Shown: positions 43,546 through 52,263 of the stretch, piece by piece
Position numbering within the stretch: the first letter of the stretch is position 1
Layout: every line of letters starts with the position of its first letter
NCBI RefSeq assembly: GCF_900090325.1
Contig: NZ_FMHW01000002.1
Coordinates: 4,031,001 to 4,095,000 of the forward strand
Source of the DNA: Micromonospora pallida
GTDB lineage: Bacteria > Actinomycetota > Actinomycetes > Mycobacteriales > Micromonosporaceae
Reading direction: 5' to 3'
DNA length: 64,000 nt
Made by a program: the position numbers and the translations under genes
The notes under the pieces: model-generated
What the model was told of the DNA's origin: nothing
The model's input: the letters and a program-made list of their open reading frames with translations, nothing else
Database searches by the model: none

Positions 43546-43590
43546 TCGTTCGGACCGGGGTCCGTCCTCGTCGGCCCCCGGTGCGGATCG

Positions 43591-44547
43591 TCACTCCTCG
43601 AAGTCGCCGCCGTCGTCGCCCTCGAAGGCCTCCTCGATCATCTCGCCGGCGATCATGCCACCGGCCACGCCGAGCGCCGCGCCGGCCACCACGCCGCCCA
43701 TGCCCATACCCCGGCCGTGCCCGTGCCCGTGGCCGTAGCCCTGCGGGGCGTAGCCGTGCGGGCGCATGCTGCCGTAGCGGTTGACGGTGTCCTGGAGCCA
43801 CCCGTCGACCACCTGGGTCCAGTCGACCCGGTCGGCGTCGGCGTGGGAGACCGTGTACCGGCCGAAGGTGTCCTGGCCGGGGGTGAGGAAGCCGCCGCGC
43901 TTGTCGCACTCCAGGATCACGTCGACGCCCTGCTGGCTGGTCACGAAGGTCAGCTCGACCTGCTTGACCGTCTGCGCGTACTGCGGCGCGGCGAAGTACT
44001 CGATCTCCTGGTAGAAGGGGAGCGTCTGCTGGACGCCGTAGATGTGCCCCCGCTCCAGGTCGGCGTTCTTGAAGCGGAACCCGAGGCGCTGGAACGCCTC
44101 GAGGATGCGCTCGTGCACCGGCAGCGGGTGGACCGATACCTGGTCGAGGTCGCTCTTGTCGACCGCGCGGGCGATCGCCAGCTCGGTGCGCAGGCCCATG
44201 GTCATGCCGTGCAGGCGCTGGCCGTAGACGTCGGTGATCGGGGTCTCCCACGGCACCGGAAGCTGGAACGGAATGGAGAGCTGCTGCTTCGGGGCGAGCT
44301 GGAGCGGACCGCTGACCCCCATCCGGTGGAACTCCATGATCCCCGCGTACTCGCCGTCACCGGTCTCGACCTCGACCCGGGTGACCAGCCCGATGCTGAT
44401 CTGCTCGACGTTCGCCGGCGCGTCCCCGCCGACCAGGTTGACCTGGCCGTCGAGGGTGAGGCCGGGGCGGGTGTTCGGGTTGGCGAGGACGGTGTCCACG
44501 CTCGGCCCGCCGACCCCGAACGCGCTCAACATCTTCTTGAAGACCAT
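43591..44547 (-). CDS. Spo0M-family sporulation control protein
   Basis: A 318-aa protein with the arrestin-like Spo0M domain: MVFKKMLSAFGVGGPSVDTVL, LDGQVNLVGGD, MEFHRMGVSGPLQLAPKQQLSIPFQLPVPWETPIT. The C-terminus has a His/Gly run (YGHGHGHGRGMGMGG), a Gly/Ala-rich helix-like stretch and an acidic end (FEGDDGGDFEE). In Bacillus, Spo0M modulates entry into sporulation. ATG at 44547 has GGGAG eight bases upstream. Confidence 0.88.
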   Translation of the reverse strand: MVFKKMLSAFGVGGPSVDTVLANPNTRPGLTLDGQVNLVGGDAPANVEQISIGLVTRVEVETGDGEYAGIMEFHRMGVSGPLQLAPKQQLSIPFQLPVPWETPITDVYGQRLHGMTMGLRTELAIARAVDKSDLDQVSVHPLPVHERILEAFQRLGFRFKNADLERGHIYGVQQTLPFYQEIEYFAAPQYAQTVKQVELTFVTSQQGVDVILECDKRGGFLTPGQDTFGRYTVSHADADRVDWTQVVDGWLQDTVNRYGSMRPHGYAPQGYGHGHGHGRGMGMGGVVAGAALGVAGGMIAGEMIEEAFEGDDGGDFEE

Positions 44548-44661
44548 GTCGCAAACTCCCGGGAACTCGGACCGGCTCTCCAGGATGGAGCCGGCCGTCA
44601 CCTTCCGCACCTTAACGGCTTCCACTGGGAACTGCCTGTGAGGACGCCGCAGGCGCGCCGG

Positions 44662-45363
44662 TCACGCCGGGCAGGTCGCGAGCAGCCCGCGCAGCCAGGC
44701 CCGGGTCCAGACCGCGATGGTGTACGAGTCGGTGACGACTCCGTCCCGGATCAGCTCGCCCACCTTCTCGGCCGGATACGTGCGGGCGGTCCGGATACCC
44801 TCCACCGCGTCCAACCGGCCGATCTCCGCTATCTCTACGAGATAGAGGTGCACCTGATCGGTGGCGGTGCCGGCGTCCGGATGCAGCAACCCGAGGTCGA
44901 CCACCCGGGTGGGCACCGCCCCGAGTTCCTCCCGCAGTTCTCGGGCGGCCTGCTCCAACGCCGGTACGCCAGCCTCCCCGAACCCGCGCGGGGCCTCGAG
45001 CTGCCAGCTTCGGACGGCGTGCCGGAAGTGCTCCACCAGGACGACCGAGCCGTCGAGCACCGGCAGCAGCACCACCCCGTCCGCATCGGTGCCCGGCATC
45101 GTCCGGATGTACGTCCCGAGCGAACCGTCGGAGAAGCGGACCGGGTCCCGGACCAGGGTCACGTACTCGTCCCGGTACGCCACCCCGACCCGGCTCCACT
45201 CCGTCGGCAGGCCCCGTGCCCGGAGCGCCTCGGCCTTGGCCCGCTCGGCCGCCGCCACCTCCGCCGGGTCGTGCAGGATGTGCACCGCGGCGTCGGGTGG
45301 ATTGACGAAGTGCTCGGGCATGCGCTCGCGCAACTCCGCGTACTCCTGCCAGCTACTGGTCAC
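44662..45363 (-). CDS. NUDIX hydrolase
   Basis: A 233-aa protein. The N-terminal half (about 85 residues) is not recognised. The Nudix fold follows: VVLLPVLDGSVVLVEHFRHAVRSWQLEAPRGFGE, then the box core RELREELG with its metal-binding glutamates. The first box Glu (G-x5-E) appears to be Val (GEAGVPA), so the box is atypical. The LEAPRG element resembles ADP-ribose/ADP-sugar pyrophosphatases. Its start overlaps the end of the 500-aa gene by 11 bases, implying coupled expression. Confidence 0.83.
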   Translation of the reverse strand: MTSSWQEYAELRERMPEHFVNPPDAAVHILHDPAEVAAAERAKAEALRARGLPTEWSRVGVAYRDEYVTLVRDPVRFSDGSLGTYIRTMPGTDADGVVLLPVLDGSVVLVEHFRHAVRSWQLEAPRGFGEAGVPALEQAARELREELGAVPTRVVDLGLLHPDAGTATDQVHLYLVEIAEIGRLDAVEGIRTARTYPAEKVGELIRDGVVTDSYTIAVWTRAWLRGLLATCPA

Positions 45364-46855
45364 CGTCTTCCCCCTGCGCTCGGTCGATGTTCGGCTCGTT
45401 GTCCCGTGCCGTGTCCTCGTCGGTGACGGGGAAGCCCAACTCCTGGAGCCGGCGCACGAGTTCGCGCCAATCCTCCCCGGCCCGTTGCAGACGCACCCGC
45501 ATCACGTCCATGCCCGTGCTCAGTTCGCGTGCGGCGCGCCGTTCGTCCCGGCCGACGACGGCGAAGCGAAGCACGGCGGTCGCTGCCCGCGCGACCACCT
45601 CGGGTGCCACCTCGCCGGCCAGTTCGAGCCTGGGGTCACCGTCGAAGACGACCGAGACGACGGCACCGGCCACCTCGACGGTGACCCGGATCGCCGGATC
45701 CCAGACCCTCATCCGGTCCTGTCGGCGCTCACCCACCATCTCGGCCAGCCGACGGGCCAGCGCCACGTACCGGTCGTACAGCCGTTGGGAGCGGTCGACG
45801 AAGTCGAGCGGCTCGTCGAGCAGCGCTTGCAGGGCGGTCACGTAGTCGCGCCACTCGTCGGTCTGCCGGGCCTGCCGTACGTGGTGCAGTTCCAGGCCGG
45901 TCAGGTCGAGCCGCAGCGGGGCCTGGGCCAGGTCGAAGACCTGCGGCCGGAGCGTCCGTACCAGCTCCAGCAGGTCGTCGAGCCCGCGCTCCGACGGTTG
46001 CGGCCGGCGGTACTCCTGCATCGCGGTCCGGCGTAGCGAGTCCGCCGGGGTCAACGCGTACCCGTCGACGGCATCCGGGAGAGTCGTGTTGTAGCGCAGG
46101 TCGACGAGCTGCTTCAGCTCGGCGACCAGCGGGTCGGAGCGGAACATCCCCTCCGCCGGGTTGGTCCCCGGCTCGACCAGGAACTGCTGGTAGAAGGCGT
46201 TCCGGGTGACCTGTTCGGTGTCGGCGGCCCACTGGTTGATCTCCAGCAGACGCCGTCTGAGCGCCGGTCGCCCCTCGTCGGACAGGTCGAGGTCACGCAG
46301 GAGCTGGGACACGTCGAAGGCGACCAGGGTGAGCAGGAACCGGTGGAACTCGGCGTACATGCAGCGTTGGGTGAGGCTCTCGTTCTCCTCGTCCTCCCAG
46401 GACAGGCGGAGGCAGCGGACGGAGTCCACCTCGTCGAGGATCCGCAGCCACGCCGGCCAGCCGGCCGCGTCGACACCGAACTGCGGTTCCTCGGCGGGAT
46501 GGCGCTCCCGTAGCAGGAAGGGGACGATCACCCCCTCGTCCAGCAGGGCCCGGAACGCCTCGCGCTGCGGGCCGGTGGAGACGAAGTCCCGATGGACGAC
46601 GGGGTTGTTGAAGAAGTACGCCCGGTTGATCACCACCTGCTCGGCGTTGAGGATCGAGCGCAGGTACTCGGCCCGGGCGTCGCGCTGGCGTTGCCGCTCC
46701 ACGTCCCGGTACGACTGCCGCCGGGTGATGATCTGGGTGAGCAGGTCCTCGGTGACCCACTGGTTGTCCAGGCACTGGGCGACGACCGCGACCCGGGCGA
46801 GGTCCCGATTCTTGATCTGCACCAGGCGGCCATCGGTGTTGAAGAGATCCGACAT
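45353..46855 (-). CDS. Unrecognised 500-aa soluble protein coupled to NUDIX
   Basis: No family recognised. Mostly helical, charged, cytosolic; no signal or TM. The N-terminus (MSDLFNTDGRLVQIKNRDLARVAVVAQCLDNQWV) and the long helical middle (RRLLEINQWAADTEQVTRNAFYQQFL) look conserved-type rather than spurious, with normal codon bias. It overlaps the NUDIX gene by 11 bases and follows a GNAT gene by 94 bases. A NUDIX partner could mean a role in nucleotide-metabolite control or signalling, but there is no direct evidence. Confidence 0.7.
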   Translation of the reverse strand: MSDLFNTDGRLVQIKNRDLARVAVVAQCLDNQWVTEDLLTQIITRRQSYRDVERQRQRDARAEYLRSILNAEQVVINRAYFFNNPVVHRDFVSTGPQREAFRALLDEGVIVPFLLRERHPAEEPQFGVDAAGWPAWLRILDEVDSVRCLRLSWEDEENESLTQRCMYAEFHRFLLTLVAFDVSQLLRDLDLSDEGRPALRRRLLEINQWAADTEQVTRNAFYQQFLVEPGTNPAEGMFRSDPLVAELKQLVDLRYNTTLPDAVDGYALTPADSLRRTAMQEYRRPQPSERGLDDLLELVRTLRPQVFDLAQAPLRLDLTGLELHHVRQARQTDEWRDYVTALQALLDEPLDFVDRSQRLYDRYVALARRLAEMVGERRQDRMRVWDPAIRVTVEVAGAVVSVVFDGDPRLELAGEVAPEVVARAATAVLRFAVVGRDERRAARELSTGMDVMRVRLQRAGEDWRELVRRLQELGFPVTDEDTARDNEPNIDRAQGEDGDQ

Positions 46856-46949
46856 CCCACTCCTCCGCGGTAAGTAGGAGACTCCACTATGGATCCCTAT
46901 CCCACCGGTGACAACGCGATGGCCTTCGGCCGAAGTGGGTGTGCGGTCG

Positions 46950-47501
46950 TCAGGACGGGCGGCGCAGCACGAAGGTGTCCACGGGCTCGCCGCCGTACCA
47001 GTCGGTACGCGGGCCCACGTAGGACATGCCGAGCCGCCGGGCCACCGCCTTCGACGCCTCGTTCGCCGGGTTCACCACCGCGTGGACCAGCTCGGTGTCC
47101 GTGTGTGTCCACTCCCGCTCGACGAGCGCCCGCGCGGCCTCGGTGGCGTACCCGTGACCCCAGGAGTCCGGGTGCAGGTGCCAGCCCACCTCGATGTCGT
47201 CGGTCAGCGTCCGGTCGTCCAGGCCGGGGAGCTGCTTGATCATCGTCGTCCCCACCACCTGCCCGGTCGCGCGCAGCTCGGCCGCCCAGATGCCGTACCA
47301 GCCGTCCCGCGAGCCCCGGGCCTGCCAGCGCTCCAGCATGCCGAGCATCTGCTCGGGTTCGGTGGGTGGTTGGGGGTTGGTCCCCAGGAACCGCATCACC
47401 TCGGTCCGGGAGTACATGTCGAAGAGCCGGGCGAGGTCGGCCGGCTCGGCCGTCCAGGGTCGTACCACCAGGCGTTCCGTCTCCACCACCACCACCGTCA
47501 T
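46950..47501 (-). CDS. GNAT family N-acetyltransferase (RimJ/RimL-like)
   Basis: A 183-aa acetyltransferase_3 protein: ETERLVVRPWTAEPADLARLF, VGWHLHPDSWGHGYATEAARALVEREW (acetyl-CoA loop WGHGYATEA) and NEASKAVARRLGMSYVG. This subgroup acetylates N-termini or small molecules; substrate unknown. ATG at 47501 chosen at the domain start; no clear Shine-Dalgarno. Confidence 0.87.
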   Translation of the reverse strand: MTVVVVETERLVVRPWTAEPADLARLFDMYSRTEVMRFLGTNPQPPTEPEQMLGMLERWQARGSRDGWYGIWAAELRATGQVVGTTMIKQLPGLDDRTLTDDIEVGWHLHPDSWGHGYATEAARALVEREWTHTDTELVHAVVNPANEASKAVARRLGMSYVGPRTDWYGGEPVDTFVLRRPS

Positions 47502-47600
47502 GCCGCCGGAGCGTACCGCCTCCCCGCCCCCCGCGCCGCCGCCACCGCCGGCCCCGTGTCCCCACCGCGCCTCGCCGCGTCCTCGCTGGTTGGCCAAGAG

Positions 47601-47639
47601 AGTTCGCGTCAGGATCCGGCCTCCCGGGTAACGCGAACT
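47601..47639. repeat. Extragenic palindrome with TTCGCGT ends
   Basis: AGTTCGCGT ... ACGCGAACT arms (9 bp) enclose 21 bases containing further GC-rich partial symmetry, in a divergent promoter region where a terminator is not expected. It resembles the outer part of the hairpin at 36652-36687. Confidence 0.55.
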
Positions 47640-47717
47640 TCTTGATCACGCCGGCATTGGTTGAGTGGCGGGATGGCGGGTAAGCCGGGGGGATCGGTGC
47701 GGCGAGAGGAGCGTGCG

Positions 47718-48680
47718 ATGGTCAACGTCGGCTACACCCTGTTGTGCGAGCAGGCCGGCCCGAAGCAGCTGGTCGACTACGCGGTACGGGCGGAGGCGGC
47801 CGGCTTCGACCAGCTCGTCATCTCCGACCACTACTACCCGTGGCTGGACTCGCAGGGGCACTCGCCGTACGCCTGGTCGGTGCTCGGCGCGGTCGCGCAC
47901 GCCACCTCGCGGGCGGAGCTGATGTCCTTCGTGACCTGCCCGATCCGCCGCTACCACCCGGCGGTGGTGGCGCAGAAGGCCAGCACGGTCGGCGTTCTCT
48001 CCGACGGCCGGTTCACCCTGGGCCTGGGGGCCGGGGAGAACCTCAACGAGCACGTGGTCGGCGGCTGGCCGCACGTGCAGCAGCGGCACGAGATGTTCGA
48101 GGAGGCGTTGCAGATCATCCGGCCGCTGCTGAACGGGGAGACGTTGACCTTCTCCGGCAACCACTTCGACGTACCGGACGCGTACGTGTGGGACCGGCCC
48201 GACCGACCGGTCCCGATGGCGATCGCCGCCTCCGGCCGGCAGTCGGCCACCCTGGCCGCCGAGTACGGCAACGGCATCGTCGCCACCGAGCCCGACCGGC
48301 ACATCATCGAGATGTACGACGACGCGGGCGGCGCGGGCCAGCCCCGGTACGGTCAGGTGGCGATCTGCTACGGCCCGGACGAGGCCGAGTGCCGCAAGAT
48401 CGTGCACGACCAGTTCCGCTGGTTCGGCCTGGGCTGGAAGGTCAACGCCGAGCTGCCCGGACCGGACTCGTTCGAGGCGGCCAGCCAGTACGTCCGGGAG
48501 GAGGACGTCGCCGAGGGCATCTCCTGCGGCCCGGACGTCGACCGGCACGTCGAGGCGTTCAAGAAGTTCGTCGACGCCGGCTTCAGCCACGTCGCCGTCG
48601 TCCAGGTGGGCGGGGACAGCCAGCCGATGTTCCTGGACTGGGCGCGCGAGGAGCTGCTGCCCCGGCTGCGCGAACTGTGA
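47718..48680 (+). CDS. LLM-class F420-dependent oxidoreductase
   Basis: A 320-aa luciferase-like TIM barrel with the F420-dependent glucose-6-phosphate dehydrogenase (FGD)-like pattern: YTLLCEQAGPKQLVDYAVRAEAAGFDQLVISDHYYPWL, VTCPIRRYHPAVVAQKASTV, LGLGAGENLNEHV and IAASGRQSATLAAEYGNGIV. It probably uses coenzyme F420; FGD itself is closely related, but the substrate is not certain. RBS GAGAGGAG before ATG 47718. It overlaps the next small membrane gene by GTGA. Confidence 0.9.
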   Translation: MVNVGYTLLCEQAGPKQLVDYAVRAEAAGFDQLVISDHYYPWLDSQGHSPYAWSVLGAVAHATSRAELMSFVTCPIRRYHPAVVAQKASTVGVLSDGRFTLGLGAGENLNEHVVGGWPHVQQRHEMFEEALQIIRPLLNGETLTFSGNHFDVPDAYVWDRPDRPVPMAIAASGRQSATLAAEYGNGIVATEPDRHIIEMYDDAGGAGQPRYGQVAICYGPDEAECRKIVHDQFRWFGLGWKVNAELPGPDSFEAASQYVREEDVAEGISCGPDVDRHVEAFKKFVDAGFSHVAVVQVGGDSQPMFLDWAREELLPRLREL

Positions 48681-48907
48681 GCACCGCGCCGGTTCCGCCG
48701 CCAAGGGACGCCGGACAGTCCCGGACGACCGGCCCGGCACCAGACCGGTTCGGGTGGGCGGAGCTGCGGCTGGCCCTCGCCCGGCCCATGCGCATCGGTA
48801 ACACGGAGATCCGGCCGCTCGGTGGCGGCCTCGGCTGCCTGCTGATGATCCTTTTCTCGGTGCTCGCCTCGATCGCGCTGACCGTGCTGGTCAACACGGT
48901 GCTCTGA
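48677..48907 (+). CDS. Small single-span membrane protein
   Basis: A 76-aa protein whose GTG overlaps the LLM gene stop (GTGA). The N-terminal half is polar and Pro-rich; the C-terminal half is a Gly-rich turn and one TM (CLLMILFSVLASIALTVLVNTVL). Translational coupling suggests it is real. Function unknown. Confidence 0.7.
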   Translation: MSTAPVPPPRDAGQSRTTGPAPDRFGWAELRLALARPMRIGNTEIRPLGGGLGCLLMILFSVLASIALTVLVNTVL

Positions 48908-49001
48908 GCGCCCCTCCGCCACGCGACTGGAGCGTTCACCGGGCTGGTGCCACGCCGGGTGTCGGCCGTTTGGAGGAGAGCTCTCGGTTCAGAATGGAGT
49001 G

Positions 49002-49874
49002 ATGACGGCCAACACCACCCCGCGACGACATCCGCTCCTGCCCGTCCTCGCCGGCTCCCGAGCCGTCCTTGTCGGCCGGGACACCCCCGACCCCGACGCC
49101 GACCATGGCTTCGGCCACGGCTACGAGTCGGCGGTGGAGGCGACCAGGGCGTTGGCCCGCACCCTCACCTCCCCGACCATCGGTACGCCCTTCCTCGAAG
49201 CGCACACCGAACAGCTCGTGCGCGGGGAGTCCCCGGACGCGGTGATCGACGCCGTGCGCCGGGCCGCCGCGGCGGCGTCGGACACGTTGCTGTTCTCCTA
49301 CGCCGCGACCGGCCCGGAACACTGGGAGACCCCCGAGGGCGCGGAGCAGTGGACCGAGGATCCGGGCAGCCTGCGGTCGGTGCTCAGGAGGGTCGCCGAC
49401 CTGATGTGGGACAGTGCGGCGACCCGACTCGTCGTCCTGCTGGACTGCGGTTCCGCGCAGGTCGCCGTGCGGCACTTCACCCGGCCGGACCGACCGGCCG
49501 GTCACCGGCACGGCGCGCAGTTGTCGCTGCTGGGCGCTGGCCGGGTGATGCTGTTCGGGAGCGAGATCGACCCTTTCACGAGCACCCTCACCAGAGCGCT
49601 TCAGGCAGGGGTCGACGGCGGTCCGGAGGCCCTGAATCTGGTGGCGCTCGGCCACGCGGTGGAGGCCAAGTTCACCGAACTGCGGTACCAGGTCGAGAAC
49701 GAGTACATTCCGGGAGCGAAACAACTGTTCTTCCACGGCGGCCACGAGGTGGCACTCGGCATCAACCGGGCCTTTCCGCCCGATGACCGCGACGTCGCCC
49801 TGCGGTACCCGCCGCGCTATCCCGGCGCCTTCTTCGCCCACCCGGACGCCGTGAGCGAAGCCGAAGGCTACTGA
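49002..49874 (+). CDS. Caspase-fold protein with degenerate active site
   Basis: A 290-aa protein whose layout matches actinobacterial caspase-like (peptidase C14) domains: SRAVLVG at the N-terminus, LARTLTSPTIGTPF, and DTLLFSYAATG where active members have DTLL.YYAGHG. RLVVLLDCGSAQ stands where they have LLDCCxSG. Both catalytic positions are thus changed (His to Thr103 or nearby; Cys to Gly150). Probably a pseudoprotease with a binding or scaffold role. An in-frame GTG at 48999 would add one residue. It overlaps the convergent nuclease-fold gene by 7 bases. Confidence 0.6.
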   Translation: MTANTTPRRHPLLPVLAGSRAVLVGRDTPDPDADHGFGHGYESAVEATRALARTLTSPTIGTPFLEAHTEQLVRGESPDAVIDAVRRAAAAASDTLLFSYAATGPEHWETPEGAEQWTEDPGSLRSVLRRVADLMWDSAATRLVVLLDCGSAQVAVRHFTRPDRPAGHRHGAQLSLLGAGRVMLFGSEIDPFTSTLTRALQAGVDGGPEALNLVALGHAVEAKFTELRYQVENEYIPGAKQLFFHGGHEVALGINRAFPPDDRDVALRYPPRYPGAFFAHPDAVSEAEGY

Positions 49875-50683
49875 CCCGACGACGCCGGGGAGAGGTCGAT
49901 GTCTACGACGACCGGGTAGTGGTCGGAGGCGTACTCGCGCTCGCCGCCCCGCACGACCCGGCAGTCCCGCGCCCGGCCGGCGAGCGCGGGCGTGCCGAGC
50001 AGGTAGTCCAGGCGCATGCCGGAGAACTCCGCCCCGCCGCCCTCGGTGGTCGGGGCGGTCTCCGGCTCCCCCGTCCCGGCGTGGGTGAACAGGTCCACCA
50101 GTCCGGCCCGGTACAGCCGGGCCACCGCGCGGGTCTCCACCGTCTGGCCGTCCCGGCGCAGGTGTCGCCGCCGGTATGCGGCCGGCAGCCGGCCGATCCG
50201 GGCGGCGTGGTCGCCGTACGGGTCGAGGGTGTTCAGGTCCCCGGCGAGCAGCACGGCCTCCCCCGGTGCCCGACGCACGGCGGCGGCCAGCCAGCCTGCT
50301 TCCAGCAAACGTCGCCGCCCGCAGTACGGGTCGAGGTGGGTGCCGAGGACGGTCAGCGGCCCGGCCTCGGCGGTGGCCAGGGTGACCCGCTGCGCGGCGT
50401 GGTGGAACGGCCGGCGCACCGGCGCGGCGACGAGCACCCGCCAGGGCGGGCGGACCAGCACCGCGACCGGCTGGCCGAACCAGGTGCGGGCCAGGTACGC
50501 CCGCATCCCGACCGCCTCGGCGAACCGGTCCATGGTGTCGGCCGCGTCGAAGCCGCGTAGTTCCTGGAGGGCGAGCACGTCCGGCCGCTGGTCGGCGATC
50601 ACCCGGAGCACCCGGTCGCGGCGGTCCGGGCCGGTGCGGTCCCGGCCGCCGGTCCGGATGTTCCAGGTCATCACCCGCAGCAT
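49868..50683 (-). CDS. Endonuclease/exonuclease/phosphatase family protein
   Basis: A 271-aa EEP-fold metal-dependent hydrolase: MTWNIRTGG (Asn metal site), LQELRG (Glu), LGTHLDPY, LAGDLNTLDP (Asp-Asn) and C-terminal SDHYPVVVDID (Asp-His). No signal peptide. The family covers DNA repair nucleases, phospholipid/inositol phosphatases and sphingomyelinases. The neighbouring PAP2, diacylglycerol kinase and BrkB genes on the same strand favour a lipid-related role, as inference. Confidence 0.88.
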   Translation of the reverse strand: MLRVMTWNIRTGGRDRTGPDRRDRVLRVIADQRPDVLALQELRGFDAADTMDRFAEAVGMRAYLARTWFGQPVAVLVRPPWRVLVAAPVRRPFHHAAQRVTLATAEAGPLTVLGTHLDPYCGRRRLLEAGWLAAAVRRAPGEAVLLAGDLNTLDPYGDHAARIGRLPAAYRRRHLRRDGQTVETRAVARLYRAGLVDLFTHAGTGEPETAPTTEGGGAEFSGMRLDYLLGTPALAGRARDCRVVRGGEREYASDHYPVVVDIDLSPASSGQ

Positions 50684-50692
50684 CGTCGCGGC

Positions 50693-52183
50693 TCAGTCGG
50701 CCCGGCCCGCCTTGACCAGCTCGTCGTCGAGGGTGTGCACGTCCTCCGACTCGATCGTCGGTCGGTTCCCCTCGGCCAGGTCGGCGTTGGGGCGGATCAC
50801 CCAGTAGAGGAGGCCCACCCAGCATGCGGTGAGCAGGATCGCGCCCATGAAGTCGGTCGGGTGGTGCATGCCCCGGTACATCCGGGAGATCGCCACCCCG
50901 ACCGGCATGACCACGGCGAGCCCGACGAACACCCAGCGCCACCAGCGGTCGGTACGCGGGAACACGATGATCGCGATGGCCAGCCAGAGGCAGAGGGTCG
51001 CGGCGATGTGCCCGGACGGGAAGGACGAGGTGGGCATCGGCCCGTCCAGGTTCTCGATCGGCGGGCGCGGCCGGTCGACGGTGCCGGAGCTGGCCAGGAA
51101 GAGGCTCAGCTCGCCGAACATGGTCAGCGCCACGAAGAGCACCGGCCGCCAGCGTCGCCAGACCGCCAGCACCAGCGGGCAGAAGATCAGGGAGACCAGC
51201 AGGATGGCGTGGGTGTCGCCGGCCTTGCTCCACCAGTGGCTGACCTCGTCCCCGGCCGGGGTGCGTTGCGCGTCGAACCAGTTCGGCACGGCGGTGTCGA
51301 GCGTGGCGAAGAAGGTGCCGTCGGCGTGGTAGCTGACGAACATCCCGAAGCCGTAGAGCACCCCGAGCACCAGCACCCAGCCGATGATCAGCTCGGCCAC
51401 GCCGGCCCGGGGGTGCGGGAGCAGCCGATCCTCGTCGGGCGCAGGCGCGACGTCGCGCGCGGCCTCCGGTTCCAGGCCCTCCTTCAGCGGTACGGCGGGC
51501 CGGCCCCGTTCCAGCCGCCAGAGTCGGAAGGCGTACGCGGTGACGCCGAGCCAGGCCGCGCCGAGCAGCCAGGCCCCGAGCACGTCGGAGACGAAGTGGA
51601 CGCCGAGCGCGACCCGGCTGAAGCCGATCAGGGCCACCACGGTGGCGGTGAGCACGATCGCCGGCTTACGCCACCGGCGGGACATGGCCGGCAGGAAGAC
51701 CAGCAGCAGCGCCCCGTACGCCACCATCGCGCCGAGCGCGTGCCCGCTGGGGAAGCTCTCCCCGGCGTAGCTGCCGATGCGTACCTCGACCTCGGGACGC
51801 AGCCGGTCGACCAGCGCCTTGAGCGTCGGGTCGAGGATGAGCGCGCCGGCACCGGTGACCAGCAGGTAGACCGCGAGTCGTCCCTGCCGCCGGATCAGCA
51901 GGCCGACCACCGCCACCGACACCAGCCAGAGGATCACCGATCGCCCACCGAGGTCGGTGATCGCGTTCAGCACGGTGACCAGCGGGCCGTGCGGCGAGAT
52001 CTGCGCGTTGAGCCAGGCGGCGACGCCGTGGTCGACGTCGTAGAGCGGCGCCCACTGGCTGCGGACCAGGACGAGCAGCACCCCGAAGCCGACCCCGGCA
52101 CCGAGCACCAGCGCCAGGCCGGCGAGGCTCCGTTCGGTGAAGTGCCCCAGGGGGCGACGTAGAACCTCTCTGACCGCAGCCAC
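50693..52183 (-). CDS. Membrane protein with two PAP2 phosphatase domains
   Basis: A 496-aa polytopic protein holding two PAP2 phosphatase modules. The first has KALVDRLRP, SFPSGHALGAM and SRVALGVHFVSDVLGAW; the second has GTVDRPRP, SSFPSGHIAATL and SRMYRGMHHPTDFMGA. Each set gives the three motifs with both catalytic His residues. A charged linker separates them. Typical PAP2 proteins have one domain of about 200-250 aa. It would dephosphorylate phosphatidate or prenyl pyrophosphates at the membrane. The GTG at 52183 with AAGGAGG upstream was chosen as start. Confidence 0.88.
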   Translation of the reverse strand: MAAVREVLRRPLGHFTERSLAGLALVLGAGVGFGVLLVLVRSQWAPLYDVDHGVAAWLNAQISPHGPLVTVLNAITDLGGRSVILWLVSVAVVGLLIRRQGRLAVYLLVTGAGALILDPTLKALVDRLRPEVEVRIGSYAGESFPSGHALGAMVAYGALLLVFLPAMSRRWRKPAIVLTATVVALIGFSRVALGVHFVSDVLGAWLLGAAWLGVTAYAFRLWRLERGRPAVPLKEGLEPEAARDVAPAPDEDRLLPHPRAGVAELIIGWVLVLGVLYGFGMFVSYHADGTFFATLDTAVPNWFDAQRTPAGDEVSHWWSKAGDTHAILLVSLIFCPLVLAVWRRWRPVLFVALTMFGELSLFLASSGTVDRPRPPIENLDGPMPTSSFPSGHIAATLCLWLAIAIIVFPRTDRWWRWVFVGLAVVMPVGVAISRMYRGMHHPTDFMGAILLTACWVGLLYWVIRPNADLAEGNRPTIESEDVHTLDDELVKAGRAD

Positions 52184-52263
52184 GACAGCCTCCTTCGCCT
52201 CTGGCGTGCGGCAGTACCCGATCGGCCGGTCCGGTACACCCGCCCGGCCGTCGGGGAGGGTGG

